A stretch of DNA of 64,000 bases from Pseudomonas marvdashtae (GCF_014268655.2 NZ_JABWQX020000002.1:332501-396500); one strand, 5' to 3'. Shown: positions 20,236 to 30,136, counted from the stretch's first letter. Translations and numbers: made by a program. Notes: generated by a model from the sequence alone, not told the origin.

Positions 20236-21036
20236 TCAGGCATTCTGCGCCTGGAGAAATATCGAAAACAGCTCGGACTGGGACTTGATCCCCAATTTGC
20301 TGTACATGTGTTTCTTATGGACTTTCACGGTTTCGACAGAAATTTCCAGCTTGCGGGCGATTTCCTTACTGGAGCAGCCACTGAGCATCAAGCGCCCGAC
20401 ATCCAGCTCCCGCGCCGTCAATTGCGCACCTTTGAGTTGCTGCACTGACGCTTCCAGCTGCACGCGCCAGTCGATTTGCGGCGGTGCTGGGGCGAGGGAC
20501 ACCACTTCGTTTATTTCGTAAGGCAGGCGTTGGCGCAACAGGCCGAGCACCCAGGGCTGGATCAGCGACAGCAGGGCGATCTGCTGGCCGCTGAACCGCT
20601 GCTTGCTGCCCAACGACAGGCATAACGTGCGGTCGCCTTCGAGTTGGCAATTGAATTGGATTTCATCGGACACCACGTTCAAACGAAAATAACGCTGGTA
20701 ATACTCGGTCAATTCGAAATGTTCCGGTGCCACTTCCGACAGGCGATACAGCCCGGTGCGCGACTGCTCGCGACAGGCAATGTAGAACGGATCGAGCAGG
20801 TACAACCCACGCAGATAATCCTGAAAAAGCTGATCGGGACTGCCGTCCTCGCCTGGGCATTCGGCGAACACTTGCGGATGCTGATCGGCACTGAAAAGCA
20901 GCGCCACCCAACTGTCGAACGGCACGTACTGGTCGAGCAAACGTACCAGTTGCGTCCAGAAGTTGGGCTTGTCCAAGGCGTCGATCAATTGCCCGACCGA
21001 GCGGTGCCACGCGATGTCGTCGAATGAAAGTGTCAT
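20236..21036 (-). CDS. LuxR-family transcriptional regulator
   Basis: Regulator of 266 aa. The C-terminal helix-turn-helix is classic LuxR/FixJ type: LTARELDVGRLMLSG followed by SSKEIARKLEISVETVKVH and KKHMYSKLGIKSQSEL (about residues 205-258). The N-terminal 190 residues form a sensor-like domain without a recognisable autoinducer-binding or receiver signature. The gene is divergent from the nitrilase-family amidase (starts 123 bases apart), so it probably controls that gene and the permease after it. The ligand is unknown. Confidence 0.87.
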   Translation of the reverse strand: MTLSFDDIAWHRSVGQLIDALDKPNFWTQLVRLLDQYVPFDSWVALLFSADQHPQVFAECPGEDGSPDQLFQDYLRGLYLLDPFYIACREQSRTGLYRLSEVAPEHFELTEYYQRYFRLNVVSDEIQFNCQLEGDRTLCLSLGSKQRFSGQQIALLSLIQPWVLGLLRQRLPYEINEVVSLAPAPPQIDWRVQLEASVQQLKGAQLTARELDVGRLMLSGCSSKEIARKLEISVETVKVHKKHMYSKLGIKSQSELFSIFLQAQNA

Positions 21037-21159
21037 GCCTCTACCCCCATCGGGTTACCCCAGCGGCGTGATTTCCCGGCTGTTGGCTTGCTGCGCATAC
21101 TGGCGCACAGACACCGACCGGGCAATCTTTCTGCAGCCAGGTCTAGAACAAGGAATACC

Positions 21160-21981
21160 ATGAGAGTCGAACTTGCCCAGTTAGCGGGCCGTGATAACGA
21201 CACGGCTTACAACCTCGAACGCGCGCTTCAGGCGATGGCCGCCTGTGCTGCCGATACGCAGCTGATTGTATTTCCCGAAACCCACCTGATGGGCTTTCCG
21301 TCGATCGAGACGGTGGCCGAAACCGCCGAACCGCTGGACGGTCCGACCGTCAGCGCGGTGATTGCTGCGGCCCGGGAACATGACGTCGCCGTGGTGATCG
21401 GCGTGGCCGAGAACGACCGCGGCCATTTCTACAACACCACGTTGCTGATCACACCCCGAGGCATTGCCCTGAAATATCGCAAGACGCACCTCTGGGCGTC
21501 GGATCGCGGCGTGTTCGAGGCCGGCGACCGTTACGCCACGTGTGAGTGGAAGGGTGTGCGGGTCGGCCTGCTGATCTGCTACGACATCGAATTCCCCGAA
21601 ACCGCCCGAGCCCTGGCGCAACTAGGCGCCGAGCTGCTGATCGTCACCAACGGCAACATGGACCCTTACGGCCCGACGCACCGTACCGCGATCATGGCCC
21701 GCGCTCAGGAAAACCAGGCGTTTGCATTGATGGTCAACCGGGTGGAACAGGGCGATGGCGGACTGGTGTTTGCAGGCGGCAGTGCGTTGGTCGACCCGCT
21801 AGGCACTTTGTTATTCGAGGCCGGGCGTGAGGAGGGGCAGTTTGCGGTGGAGCTGGACTTGCAACAGCTGGCGGCCGCCCGGCGTGATTATCGGTACCTG
21901 GATGACCAGCGGCTGAAGATCCCGGGGGAGATTGTCGAGCGTGCGGGTGGATTGCGGGAGCTGCTGATTCCTTTGCATTGA
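21160..21981 (+). CDS. Nitrilase-superfamily amidase (carbon-nitrogen hydrolase)
   Basis: Cytoplasmic hydrolase of 273 aa that cleaves a carbon-nitrogen bond, probably of an amide or N-carbamoyl compound. The catalytic triad is visible: Glu40 in VFPETH, Lys in KYRKTHLW (about residue 109) and Cys in LLICYDIEFPE (about residue 143). A second Glu lies in the expected position after the Lys loop. The ATG at 21160 has AAGGA seven bases before it. Followed after 141 bases by an amino-acid/polyamine permease, which suggests that the pair imports and degrades an amine or amide. The substrate cannot be named. Confidence 0.88.
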   Translation: MRVELAQLAGRDNDTAYNLERALQAMAACAADTQLIVFPETHLMGFPSIETVAETAEPLDGPTVSAVIAAAREHDVAVVIGVAENDRGHFYNTTLLITPRGIALKYRKTHLWASDRGVFEAGDRYATCEWKGVRVGLLICYDIEFPETARALAQLGAELLIVTNGNMDPYGPTHRTAIMARAQENQAFALMVNRVEQGDGGLVFAGGSALVDPLGTLLFEAGREEGQFAVELDLQQLAAARRDYRYLDDQRLKIPGEIVERAGGLRELLIPLH

Positions 21982-22122
21982 TCCAGGGCCCGTGTTGCAA
22001 GGGCTGAAGTTATCGCAAGCAACTCAACGCTGTTCACCTAAAAACCAGAACAACAACGTAACACCCGAAATTTGCGCCGACCTCGGCTCTGCCATAAATC
22101 TAATAATTCGGAGTAGTCGCTC

Positions 22123-23448
22123 ATGGCTCGTTTGCAACGCACCCTGTCATTGGGGTCGGTGGTGCTGTTCGGCATCGCTTATATGACACCGATCATTGTC
22201 CTCGGCACGTTCGGCATCCTCGCTCAATCCACTTCGGGCATGGTTCCCGCCGCTTACCTGGCGGCACTGGTGGCGATGTTTTTCACCGCGATGAGCTATG
22301 GCCGAATGGCCGCGGCGTTCCCCGTCGCCGGCTCGGCCTACAGCTACGTGCGCAAGGCGATCAGCCCGAAACTCGGGTTTATCGCCGGTTGGGCGGTGTT
22401 GCTCGATTATCTGTTCTTGCCCATGGCGATCTGGCTGATCGGCGCGGCCTACCTCCATTCCGCATTCCCGGCCGTACCGCAGTGGCTCTGGGTGCTGCTG
22501 TTCATCGGCATCACGAGCGGGATCAATATTGTCGGCCTGAAACTGGCCAACGGCATCAACGCGTTATTGATGCTGGTGCAGTTCCTGGTGCTGATTGCCT
22601 TCGTTGCGCTGTGCGTTCATTACGTCGCTGGCGATGCGAGCACGCCGTTGTGGTCGATCAAGCCGTTCTTCAATGGTGACATGCAGATGCCGCTGATCAT
22701 GAGTGGTGCAGCCATCGCCTGTTATTCATTCCTCGGGTTCGATGCGGTCAGCACCTTGACCGAAGAAACCCGCGACCCGCGCCGTACGATCCCGCGAGCG
22801 ATCATGCTGATTACTCTGATTGGCGGATCGATCTTCGTCAGCGTGTCGTACTTCGTGCAGATCGCGCATCCATCGTTCCAGTTCGACAGCGTCGACGCGG
22901 CGGCCTATGAAATTGCCCGCAATATCGGTGGCGACCTGTTCGTGTCGTTCTTCCTGATCGGCCTGATCGTTGGCCAGTTCGCGTCGGGGCTGTCGGCCCA
23001 GGCCAGCGGCTCGCGGCTGCTGTTCGCCATGGGGCGCGATGGGGTACTGCCCAAATCATTTTTCGGCACCCTGCATGAGCGCTTTGGTACGCCGATCAAC
23101 AGCATTCTATTGTGCGCCGTGGTCGCGTTGCTGGCGCTGAAACTGGACGTCACCACCTCAACCTCGTTCATCAACTTCGGCGCATTCCTGGCGTTCAGTC
23201 TGGTGAACCTGTCGGTGATCTTTCACTACTGGATCGGCGCAAAGAACAGAGGGCCGCGTGAATTCGTGCTGTTCCTGATATTCCCGTTTATCGGTCTGGC
23301 CGCGGATGTGTGGCTAATGGTCAGCCTCGATCACCTGGCGATCTATCTCGGCCTGAGCTGGTTGGCGATTGGCGTGGTGTATCTGGCGGTACTGACGGGC
23401 GGCTTCCAGCGCCAGCCACCGGAGATGGATTTCCAGGAAACTACATGA
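22123..23448 (+). CDS. APC-family permease, putrescine importer (PuuP)-like
   Basis: Inner-membrane transporter of 441 aa from the amino acid-polyamine-organocation superfamily, with about twelve hydrophobic segments. Typical stretches include the N-terminal GSVVLFGIAYMTPIIVLGTFG, the GFDAVSTLTEETRDPRRTIPRA loop (about residues 205-226) that marks the PuuP-like branch, and ASGSRLLFAMGRDGVLPK. It probably imports putrescine, another polyamine or an amino acid. GGAG lies nine bases before the ATG. Likely partner of the preceding amidase and target of the LuxR regulator. Confidence 0.85.
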   Translation: MARLQRTLSLGSVVLFGIAYMTPIIVLGTFGILAQSTSGMVPAAYLAALVAMFFTAMSYGRMAAAFPVAGSAYSYVRKAISPKLGFIAGWAVLLDYLFLPMAIWLIGAAYLHSAFPAVPQWLWVLLFIGITSGINIVGLKLANGINALLMLVQFLVLIAFVALCVHYVAGDASTPLWSIKPFFNGDMQMPLIMSGAAIACYSFLGFDAVSTLTEETRDPRRTIPRAIMLITLIGGSIFVSVSYFVQIAHPSFQFDSVDAAAYEIARNIGGDLFVSFFLIGLIVGQFASGLSAQASGSRLLFAMGRDGVLPKSFFGTLHERFGTPINSILLCAVVALLALKLDVTTSTSFINFGAFLAFSLVNLSVIFHYWIGAKNRGPREFVLFLIFPFIGLAADVWLMVSLDHLAIYLGLSWLAIGVVYLAVLTGGFQRQPPEMDFQETT

Positions 23449-23512
23449 ATCCCACTGCGCCCTGTTGGAACAGGCGGTGCTAAGGAGGAGAGAAAGGAGA
23501 ACAGCCAGAAAC

Positions 23513-23541
23513 AAGAAAGCCCGCACGAGGCGGGCTTCTTG
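23513..23541 (+). terminator. Terminator after the permease gene
   Basis: AGCCCGC and GCGGGCT pair around a short loop, flanked by AAGAA and TTCTT. It lies 65 bases after the permease stop and could also serve the tRNA-Met transcript coming from the other strand. Confidence 0.75.
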
Positions 23542-23583
23542 AGGTGATTCATAGACTGCTGTAGACATCTATGGATCGGTACT

Positions 23584-23660
23584 TGGTGGCTACACAGGGA
23601 CTTGAACCCCGGACCCCAGCATTATGAATGCTATGCTCTAACCAACTGAGCTATGTAGCC
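23584..23660 (-). tRNA. tRNA-Met (CAT), elongator type
   Basis: The reverse strand gives GGCTACA / TGTAGCC acceptor arms, a D-arm GCTCAGTTGGTTAGAGC, an anticodon loop TTCATAA (anticodon CAT), a T-arm with GTTCAAGTC, and an encoded CCA end. Length is 77 nt. The A-U-rich D-stem and ordinary G1-C72 pair fit elongator Met. The C-starting initiator is excluded. Confidence 0.97.
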
Positions 23661-23763
23661 AAGTGGCGCGCATTATTCGCTGGTAACGGAGATGTGTCAA
23701 GCGCAAACCTAAAATATTTCTCTGCACTTTCAACCGCTTATCCGTCCCCGCTGCAAATACCCG

Positions 23764-25821
23764 TCAACCGAGTTGAAATCTCCCTGTGTTCGCGCTCAAG
23801 GCCTGGCTGCCTTGGCTCAAGGTGTCGGCCGCCAGGTTCACGGCGCGGGCGCCTTCGAGCAGGCGCATGGCCGCTTGGTCGACCTGCTGGATATTGCCAC
23901 TGACCTCGTCGGCGGTGCTGGCCTGTTCGTCTACCGCCGTGGCGATTTGCGCCAGGGTATCGGTAACACTTTGCACGGCGCTGGCAATTTCGCCCAGCCG
24001 TTCGCCAAGGCCAGTGACGGCTTGGGCATCGGTCTGGGCCTGGCCGCAGGCGGCTTCCATCAGGCTTACGGCTTCGTTGACCGTGGCGCGCAGGCTGTCG
24101 ACGGTGCCGGCAATCTGCTGTGTCGAGGACTGGGTGCGTTGTGACAGGCTGCGTACTTCATCAGCCACTACGGCGAACCCGCGGCCCTGTTCCCCAGCGC
24201 GAGCGGCCTCGATGGCGGCGTTGAGCGCCAACAGGTTGGTCTGCTCGGCCACGCCACGAATGGTATCTACCACCAGTTGGATCTGCTGGCCCTGTTCACT
24301 GACCCGGCCCAGCGCGGCGGCGGTTTCGTTCAGGCGTTGATTGAGCTGCTGGATACTGGCGGTGGTGCGCTGGCTGTCACGGCTGCTGTCGGCGGCGATG
24401 CGACGGGTCTGCTGCGCGCTGTCGGAGGCCTGCTCGCAACTCCTGGCGACACCTTGGGAGGTCGCGGCCAACTGCGTCGCGGCAGCGGCGATCTGGCTGA
24501 TCTGTATCTGTTGCGCCTCGACTTCGCCCAGGGCACCGCTGGAATGAGTATTGAGGATGCGCACGGCGTTGCTCAGTTGCAGCGTTTCGTGGTCCACACC
24601 CAACAGGCTGTTGCGCAACTGCACCACGGCGACATTGAGGGCGGTGCTGATCGCTGCCAGCTCATCGCGACCCTGCACCGGCACTTGCAGGCTCAGGTTG
24701 CCATCGCGCAAAGCTTCGGCCAGCAGAGTGATGCCGCTGGCGCTGCGCCGGATAGACGCTTGCAGGCAGATGAACAGGTAAAGCGCCGCCAGCAGCAGGC
24801 AGCCCAGCACGGTGGCGACCAAGGTGAATTGGCGAATCGCCGAACCGTGATAATGGTCAAGCCGAGAATCCAGCGCCACCAACGATTGTTGGCGCAGGGT
24901 GGCCAGATCCAGAAGAAGACTGTCCATCTGCTTCTCGAAGTCTTCCGGCTTGAGATTGATGGCGCCGCCGAAAACCCCGTCATCGAGGACCTTCAAGCCC
25001 GCGTCCAGACGCTTGACGCTGCCTTGGAACTGGCCGGCCCAGGTTTGCAATTCGCTGGGCAAGCGTGTTTCCAGCAATGCGCCGGTCTTGACCAACTGGT
25101 CCCGAGCGTCGCCCATGCGGCTGCGCAAGTCGCGCAATTGCAGGCGACTCTGCAGGGTGAATTGGCCCGATACCACCGAGGCCTGGCCAATGCTGGCCAG
25201 GCGCCCGACGCGTTCGATCAGCTCAGGTGTCTGCTGGGTCGAGATCTGGGTCAGCAGATAGGTTTCCAGCCAGGAGGCAAGGGTCAGGCGATTGTCCATG
25301 ACGATCTGCTCGCGCAGGGCTTGCAGCGCGCCGAGTGCCGAGGCGAAGCGATCATAGCCATCCGGCCACCACCCCACGGTCCCCAGGCTCTTGGAATCCA
25401 GGCCCTTGAGATTGGTTTGCAAGGTTTGGTAGCGGGCGAGGGTGTCGGCTTCGGCGCCTTCGGCCTGAAGAGTCGCGCCCAGGTCGTCGGCGGCCTGGTT
25501 GAGCGCCGGCTGCACGGCATCGAACGCGGCCATGGCGGCAAGCGTCGCGGGCGTCGGTTGTCGATTGGTTTCCGTGGCTCGCCAGCGAGCCGCGCGATTG
25601 CGTTGGGCGGCGAGCAGGTTGTCCAGGTTATCCAGGGCCAGCAACTGACGGACCCCGGCGCGCTCGCCGGAAATCAGGTTGAGCTTGTCGCGGTAGTCCT
25701 GGCCGATGAGCCACAGACTGCCCATGAGCGGCAGGATGAACAACAGGAACAACAATTGGAATTTGCGGGCGAAACCAAAATGCCCCAGCAACCGGATTCC
25801 CGGTGATAGAAAAGCCTGCAT
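23764..25821 (-). CDS. Methyl-accepting chemotaxis protein
   Basis: Transmembrane chemoreceptor of 685 aa. First membrane segment about residues 20-40 (FQLLFLLFILPLMGSLWLIG), then a large helical periplasmic region of about 290 residues without a Cache signature, a second membrane segment (TLVATVLGCLLLAALYLFI), HAMP-like linker, and the signalling domain with [20 protein letters not shown]. The ATG at 25821 has AGGGGAG seven bases upstream; ATG 25827 is only two codons earlier and the open frame reaches 25956. The periplasmic part is rich in Leu and Gln and might be a helical-bundle sensor. The ligand is unknown. Confidence 0.87.
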   Translation of the reverse strand: MQAFLSPGIRLLGHFGFARKFQLLFLLFILPLMGSLWLIGQDYRDKLNLISGERAGVRQLLALDNLDNLLAAQRNRAARWRATETNRQPTPATLAAMAAFDAVQPALNQAADDLGATLQAEGAEADTLARYQTLQTNLKGLDSKSLGTVGWWPDGYDRFASALGALQALREQIVMDNRLTLASWLETYLLTQISTQQTPELIERVGRLASIGQASVVSGQFTLQSRLQLRDLRSRMGDARDQLVKTGALLETRLPSELQTWAGQFQGSVKRLDAGLKVLDDGVFGGAINLKPEDFEKQMDSLLLDLATLRQQSLVALDSRLDHYHGSAIRQFTLVATVLGCLLLAALYLFICLQASIRRSASGITLLAEALRDGNLSLQVPVQGRDELAAISTALNVAVVQLRNSLLGVDHETLQLSNAVRILNTHSSGALGEVEAQQIQISQIAAAATQLAATSQGVARSCEQASDSAQQTRRIAADSSRDSQRTTASIQQLNQRLNETAAALGRVSEQGQQIQLVVDTIRGVAEQTNLLALNAAIEAARAGEQGRGFAVVADEVRSLSQRTQSSTQQIAGTVDSLRATVNEAVSLMEAACGQAQTDAQAVTGLGERLGEIASAVQSVTDTLAQIATAVDEQASTADEVSGNIQQVDQAAMRLLEGARAVNLAADTLSQGSQALSANTGRFQLG

Positions 25822-26153
25822 GCCCATACTCCCCTGAACACCCTTGCACTGTTTTTGTGCGTTTTTACACAGTGCTGCAACAGGTGCCCTTTTAAAAGGC
25901 CTCGAAAGCTTGTCCAGGCCGGCTCTGTAGGCCTGCTCTGTAGCGAAACTTCCCATTCTCGGTCCCTTTGTAAGGGGCCGCGTCGTAGAGCATTAGCAAG
26001 GCAAGATTCAGACCATGGCGTAGCGCTATCATCTTGTTTGCCGACTATTTTTTGTAGGTCGATAGCAAGCTAAGGGGATAGCCTTGCCGCACTGAAAAAT
26101 GGCACATTGATGAACCTGCCCATGTGCACTCATCTGCCGTATGGAAACTTCCC
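25822..26153. other. Gene-free divergent promoter region
   Basis: This 332-base gap separates the divergent chemoreceptor and MFS genes and must hold both promoters. A CCTTTTAAAAGG palindrome lies at 25888-25899. No coding sequence or RNA gene was recognised, and no confident -35/-10 pair. Confidence 0.5.
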
Positions 26154-27371
26154 ATGGCTATCAGCAATACCCAGGCCGACACGACGTCGGTAGCCGTCAC
26201 GCCTCAAAGCAGCCCGTTGGTCATGCGCATCATTGGTGCGGTGGCATTGGCGCACCTGATCAACGACCTGATCCAGGCCGTATTGCCTTCGATCTATCCA
26301 ATGCTAAAGGAGAGCTACGGCCTGACGTTTACCCAGGTCGGCCTGATCACACTGACCTTCCAGCTCACCGCATCCCTGCTTCAGCCTTGGGTGGGTTATC
26401 ACACCGATCGGCATCCCAAGCCTTGGCTTTTGCCGGCGGGAACGGTGTGCACATTGATAGGCATCGTGATGATGTCCATGGTCGGTAGTTTTGCCTTGAT
26501 CCTGGTGGCGGCGGCGTTGATCGGGATCGGCTCGTCAACCTTCCACCCCGAGGCGTCACGCGTGGCCCGACTGGCCTCTGGCGGTCGCTATGGCTTGGCG
26601 CAATCGACTTTCCAGGTGGGCGGGAACGCCGGCTCCGCCTTCGGTCCGTTGTTGGCGGCGGCGATCATCATTCCTTACGGCCAGGGGAATGTGGCCTGGT
26701 TTGGGCTGTTCGCGGTGTTTGCGTTGTTCGTGCTGTACCGCATCAGTCGCTGGTACGCCAATCACCTGAACCTGTTCAAGCTCAAGCAAGGCCAGGCGGC
26801 GACTCACGGGTTATCCAAGGGGCGCGTGACCAGTGCGCTGGTGGTGCTTGGGCTGTTGGTGTTTTCCAAGTATTTCTACATGGCCAGCTTTACCAGCTAC
26901 TTCACCTTCTACCTGATCGAGAAGTTCGACCTGTCAGTGGCCTCTTCGCAGTTGCACTTGTTCCTGTTTCTTGGCGCGGTAGCAGCGGGGACGTTCTTCG
27001 GCGGTCCGATCGGCGACAAGATCGGTCGCAAGGCCGTGATCTGGTTCTCTATCCTTGGAGTGGCGCCATTCACCCTGATCCTGCCCCACGTTGACCTGCT
27101 GTGGACCAGTATCCTCAGCGTGGTGATCGGTTTCATCCTCGCCTCGGCGTTCTCCGCCATCGTGGTGTACGCCCAGGAACTGGTGCCTGGCAACGTCGGG
27201 ATGATTGCCGGCATATTCTTCGGATTGATGTTCGGTTTCGGCGGGATTGGTGCCGCGCTGCTGGGGCATCTGGCAGACATCCATGGCATCGAATATGTGT
27301 ACTGGCTGTGCTCGTTCCTGCCGTTGCTGGGGGCGTTGGCGATTTTCCTGCCGCGGACGAAAAAGGCCTGA
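26154..27371 (+). CDS. MFS transporter, fosmidomycin-resistance (Fsr) type
   Basis: Twelve-segment inner-membrane exporter of 405 aa from the major facilitator superfamily, closest in style to Fsr, which exports fosmidomycin. Recognisable parts are the HLINDLIQAVLPSIYPMLK start (residues 34-52), HPEASRVARLASGGR (about 130-144), GGPIGDKIGRKAVIW (the loop between segments 8 and 9) and the GFGGIGAALLGHLAD region. The ATG at 26154 (MAISNTQ) is preferred to 26124 because it gives a normal N-terminus, but neither has a strong Shine-Dalgarno sequence. The physiological substrate is unknown. It stands alone. Confidence 0.85.
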   Translation: MAISNTQADTTSVAVTPQSSPLVMRIIGAVALAHLINDLIQAVLPSIYPMLKESYGLTFTQVGLITLTFQLTASLLQPWVGYHTDRHPKPWLLPAGTVCTLIGIVMMSMVGSFALILVAAALIGIGSSTFHPEASRVARLASGGRYGLAQSTFQVGGNAGSAFGPLLAAAIIIPYGQGNVAWFGLFAVFALFVLYRISRWYANHLNLFKLKQGQAATHGLSKGRVTSALVVLGLLVFSKYFYMASFTSYFTFYLIEKFDLSVASSQLHLFLFLGAVAAGTFFGGPIGDKIGRKAVIWFSILGVAPFTLILPHVDLLWTSILSVVIGFILASAFSAIVVYAQELVPGNVGMIAGIFFGLMFGFGGIGAALLGHLADIHGIEYVYWLCSFLPLLGALAIFLPRTKKA

Positions 27372-27474
27372 GACGGCCCGTTGCATGACTCGAACACATC
27401 AGCGGCAGCGCTGCGATCTATATGGAGTATCTGTTCTGGTCACGTATCGGGGCTCAGGTGTCAAAAAACGCCCA

Positions 27475-27506
27475 CAAAAAAGCCGCGAATCAACGCGGCT
27501 TTTTCA
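27475..27506. terminator. Bidirectional terminator between MFS gene and ychF
   Basis: AAAAAGCCGCG and CGCGGCTTTTT form an 11-base stem around AATCAA. A-run and T-run flank it, so it can end both the plus-strand MFS transcript and the minus-strand ychF transcript. Confidence 0.92.
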
Positions 27507-27520
27507 GGTCCCGATAACGC

Positions 27521-28621
27521 TTAGACGTTGAAGCGGAAGTGCATCACGTCGCCATCCTTGACGATGTATTCCTTGCCTTCCAGACGCCACTTACCCGCTT
27601 CCTTGGTCCCGGCTTCGCCCTTGTACTGAATGAAGTCGTCGTAGGCGATGACCTCGGCGCGGATGAAACCTTTCTCGAAATCGGTGTGGATCACGCCGGC
27701 GGCCTGCGGTGCGGTGGCGCCGACGCGTACGGTCCAGGCACGGACTTCTTCGACACCAGCGGTGAAGTAGGTCTGCAGGTGCAGCATTTCGTAGCCGGCG
27801 CGGATCACGCGGTTCAGGCCAGGCTCTTCCAGGCCCAGGGCTTCGAGGAACATGTCCTTCTCTTCACCGTCGTCCAGCTCGGCGATTTCCGCTTCGATCT
27901 TGTTGCAGACGGGAACAACCATGGCGCCTTCTTCTTCGGCAATGGCCTTGACCACGTCCAGGTGCGGGTTGTTCTCGAAACCGTCTTCAGCGACGTTGGC
28001 GATGTACATGACCGGTTTGGTGGTCAGCAGGTGGAAGCCCTTGATCACCAGCTTTTCGTCGGCGCTCATCTTTTTCATCAGGCTGCGCGCAGGCTTGCCT
28101 TCGGTGAAATGGGCGATCAATTGCTCCAGCAGGGCCTTCTGAGCGACTGCATCCTTGTCGCCCCCCTTGGCGTTGCGGGCGACTTTCTGCAGTTGTTTTT
28201 CACAGCTGTCGAGGTCGGCAAAGATCAGTTCCAGATCGATGATCTCGATGTCGCGTTTCGGGTCGACGCTGTTGGAAACGTGGATCACGTTCTCGTCTTC
28301 GAAGCAGCGCACCACGTGGGCGATGGCATCGGTTTCACGGATGTTGGCCAGGAATTTGTTACCCAGGCCTTCACCTTTCGAGGCGCCAGCCACGAGGCCT
28401 GCGATGTCGACGAATTCCATGGTCGTCGGCAGGATGCGCTTGGGGTTGACGATCGCCGCCAATGCCGCCAGGCGTGGGTCAGGCATTGGGACGATACCGG
28501 TGTTCGGCTCGATGGTGCAGAAGGGGAAGTTCTCGGCCGCGATCCCGGATTTGGTCAGGGCGTTGAAAAGGGTGGACTTGCCGACGTTAGGCAGGCCGAC
28601 GATGCCGCAATTGAATCCCAT
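27521..28621 (-). CDS. ychF: Redox-regulated ATPase/GTPase YchF
   Basis: Obg-family P-loop NTPase of 366 aa (OLA1 homologue) that binds ATP and ribosomes and influences stress responses and translation from leaderless mRNA. The P-loop [15 protein letters not shown] is at residues 8-22, the G3-type [14 protein letters not shown] at about 68-81, and the C-terminal TGS domain ends in [12 protein letters not shown]. Full length. It follows pth by 21 bases in the same direction, a pairing common in gamma-proteobacteria. Confidence 0.96.
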   Translation of the reverse strand: MGFNCGIVGLPNVGKSTLFNALTKSGIAAENFPFCTIEPNTGIVPMPDPRLAALAAIVNPKRILPTTMEFVDIAGLVAGASKGEGLGNKFLANIRETDAIAHVVRCFEDENVIHVSNSVDPKRDIEIIDLELIFADLDSCEKQLQKVARNAKGGDKDAVAQKALLEQLIAHFTEGKPARSLMKKMSADEKLVIKGFHLLTTKPVMYIANVAEDGFENNPHLDVVKAIAEEEGAMVVPVCNKIEAEIAELDDGEEKDMFLEALGLEEPGLNRVIRAGYEMLHLQTYFTAGVEEVRAWTVRVGATAPQAAGVIHTDFEKGFIRAEVIAYDDFIQYKGEAGTKEAGKWRLEGKEYIVKDGDVMHFRFNV

Positions 28622-28642
28622 GGTATTTCCCCTCGGTAAGAG

Positions 28643-29227
28643 TCAGGCCTTCTGGCTGTGCAGGTTTTTCATCGCGCGGTTCCATTCACCGGCGAGGATA
28701 TCCGGCAGCACGCCGAGGGCAAAGTCGATGCTGGCATCGAGTTTTTCCTGTTCGGCGCGAGGCGCACGACCCAGGACAAAATTTGAAACCATACTGGCAA
28801 CGCCCGGGTGGCCTATGCCGAGCCGCAGGCGGTGAAAGGTATTCTGATTACCCAGCTGCGCGATGATGTCGCGCAGCCCGTTATGACCGCCATGGCCGCC
28901 GCCCTGCTTGAGCTTGGCAACGCCCGGAGGCAGATCGAGTTCGTCGTGGGCCACCAGGATTTCTTCAGGCTTGATGCGAAAGAAACCGGCCAATGCCGCC
29001 ACGGCCTGGCCGCTGCGGTTCATGTAGGTGGTGGGGATCAATAGACGAACATCCTGACCCTGATGCGAAAAGCGCCCGGTCAGGCCGAAATATTTGCGAT
29101 CGGCGGCCAGGCTGACGCCTTGTGCGTGCGCGATGCGCTCAACAAAAAGGGCCCCTGCGTTATGCCGGGTCTGTTCGTATTCAGCGCCTGGATTTCCCAA
29201 GCCAACGATCAGTTTGATGGCAGTCAC
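28643..29227 (-). CDS. pth: Peptidyl-tRNA hydrolase
   Basis: Esterase (194 aa) that releases peptides from peptidyl-tRNA after premature drop-off. [20 protein letters not shown] near the N-terminus holds the catalytic His, PTTYMNRSG carries the substrate Asn, and DELDLPPG with [10 protein letters not shown] are the other hallmarks. The GTG at 29227 gives the normal start ([14 protein letters not shown]) with AGGAAGG upstream; the longer frame from 29260 is not needed. Co-directional with rplY and ychF. Confidence 0.95.
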   Translation of the reverse strand: MTAIKLIVGLGNPGAEYEQTRHNAGALFVERIAHAQGVSLAADRKYFGLTGRFSHQGQDVRLLIPTTYMNRSGQAVAALAGFFRIKPEEILVAHDELDLPPGVAKLKQGGGHGGHNGLRDIIAQLGNQNTFHRLRLGIGHPGVASMVSNFVLGRAPRAEQEKLDASIDFALGVLPDILAGEWNRAMKNLHSQKA

Positions 29228-29393
29228 GATAGGGGCCCTTCCTGGAGTGGTGGATAACATGTCGCGATCAGACGGCGCGGCGACAACGAACTAAAATTGC
29301 GGATCTACCGTTAAGTAAACTTCGCGTTCTTGCCCGCTGTCTCGCTACGTTCCAGTCCGCGATGTTTCCGGTCACTCCGGCAACAGAGTGAAA

Positions 29394-29996
29394 TTACTCT
29401 GCAGCGCCTTCTTCAGTAGCTTCTGGAGCAACACGTGGAGCGTGGACGTTGGCAACAGCCTTGTCATCGCCGTGCGCCAGGGCAACAAACTCAACGCCTT
29501 TAGGAGCCTTGAGGTCAGACAGGTGAATGATCGTGCCGATTTCGGCGTCAGCCAGGTCGACTTCGATGAATTCAGGCAGGTCTTTCGGCAGGCAGGACAC
29601 TTCCAGCTCGGAAGTCACGTGCGAGATCTCGCCGCCTTTCTTGACCGGGGCAGCTTCGTTGACGAAGTGCACTGGAACAACAGCAGTCAGCTTCTGACCG
29701 GCAATAACGCGGACGAAGTCAGCGTGCATCACGTGGCCTTTGGCCGGGTGACGTTGCAGGGCCTTGATCACGACGTTTTGCTTGGTGCCGCCAACGTTCA
29801 GCTCGATGATGTGGCTGTAGGCCGCTTCGTTTTCGAGCAGTTTGGCAACTTCTTTGGCCAGCATGCTGATGGACTCAGGGGCTTTGTCGCCACCGTAGAC
29901 TACAGCTGGAACCAGGCTTGCGAGACGACGCAGGCGGCGGCTCGCACCTTTCCCCAGGTCGGAACGCACTTCAGCATTCAGAGTAAAATCGTTCAT
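29394..29996 (-). CDS. rplY: 50S ribosomal protein L25 (long CTC form)
   Basis: 5S rRNA-binding ribosomal protein of 200 aa. The N-terminal half is the L25 beta-barrel ([13 protein letters not shown] and the AVVYGG segment near residues 12-40). The C-terminal half is the CTC extension, ending in an acidic Ala/Glu tail. E. coli L25 has only about 94 residues; the long form is usual in Pseudomonas. GGAG lies just before the ATG at 29996, and the frame running on to 30080 is non-coding. It follows prs with a strong terminator between them. Confidence 0.96.
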   Translation of the reverse strand: MNDFTLNAEVRSDLGKGASRRLRRLASLVPAVVYGGDKAPESISMLAKEVAKLLENEAAYSHIIELNVGGTKQNVVIKALQRHPAKGHVMHADFVRVIAGQKLTAVVPVHFVNEAAPVKKGGEISHVTSELEVSCLPKDLPEFIEVDLADAEIGTIIHLSDLKAPKGVEFVALAHGDDKAVANVHAPRVAPEATEEGAAE

Positions 29997-30060
29997 GTTG
30001 TATCTCCAAAATAGCCATTTCCGAATGACGTCTGCGACCGACGCCAAAGCGGTATGGGCA

Positions 30061-30100
30061 AAAAAGCCCCGCCCCAACATGAGTGCTGGGGCGGGGCGCT
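30061..30100 (-). terminator. Terminator between prs and rplY
   Basis: GCCCCGCCCCA and TGGGGCGGGGC pair perfectly. On the minus strand the stem is followed by CTTTTTTG, a typical intrinsic terminator for prs. Some read-through to rplY is possible. Confidence 0.9.
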
Positions 30101-30136
30101 TTTCGTCAACGAGATATCCTGGAAAGGGCAGGGCCC

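Noticed and set aside
24277..25806. A 509-codon plus-strand frame opposite the chemoreceptor gene
   Set aside because: Shadow of the chemoreceptor. It is Gln-rich with no domain, and no promoter or Shine-Dalgarno site was seen.
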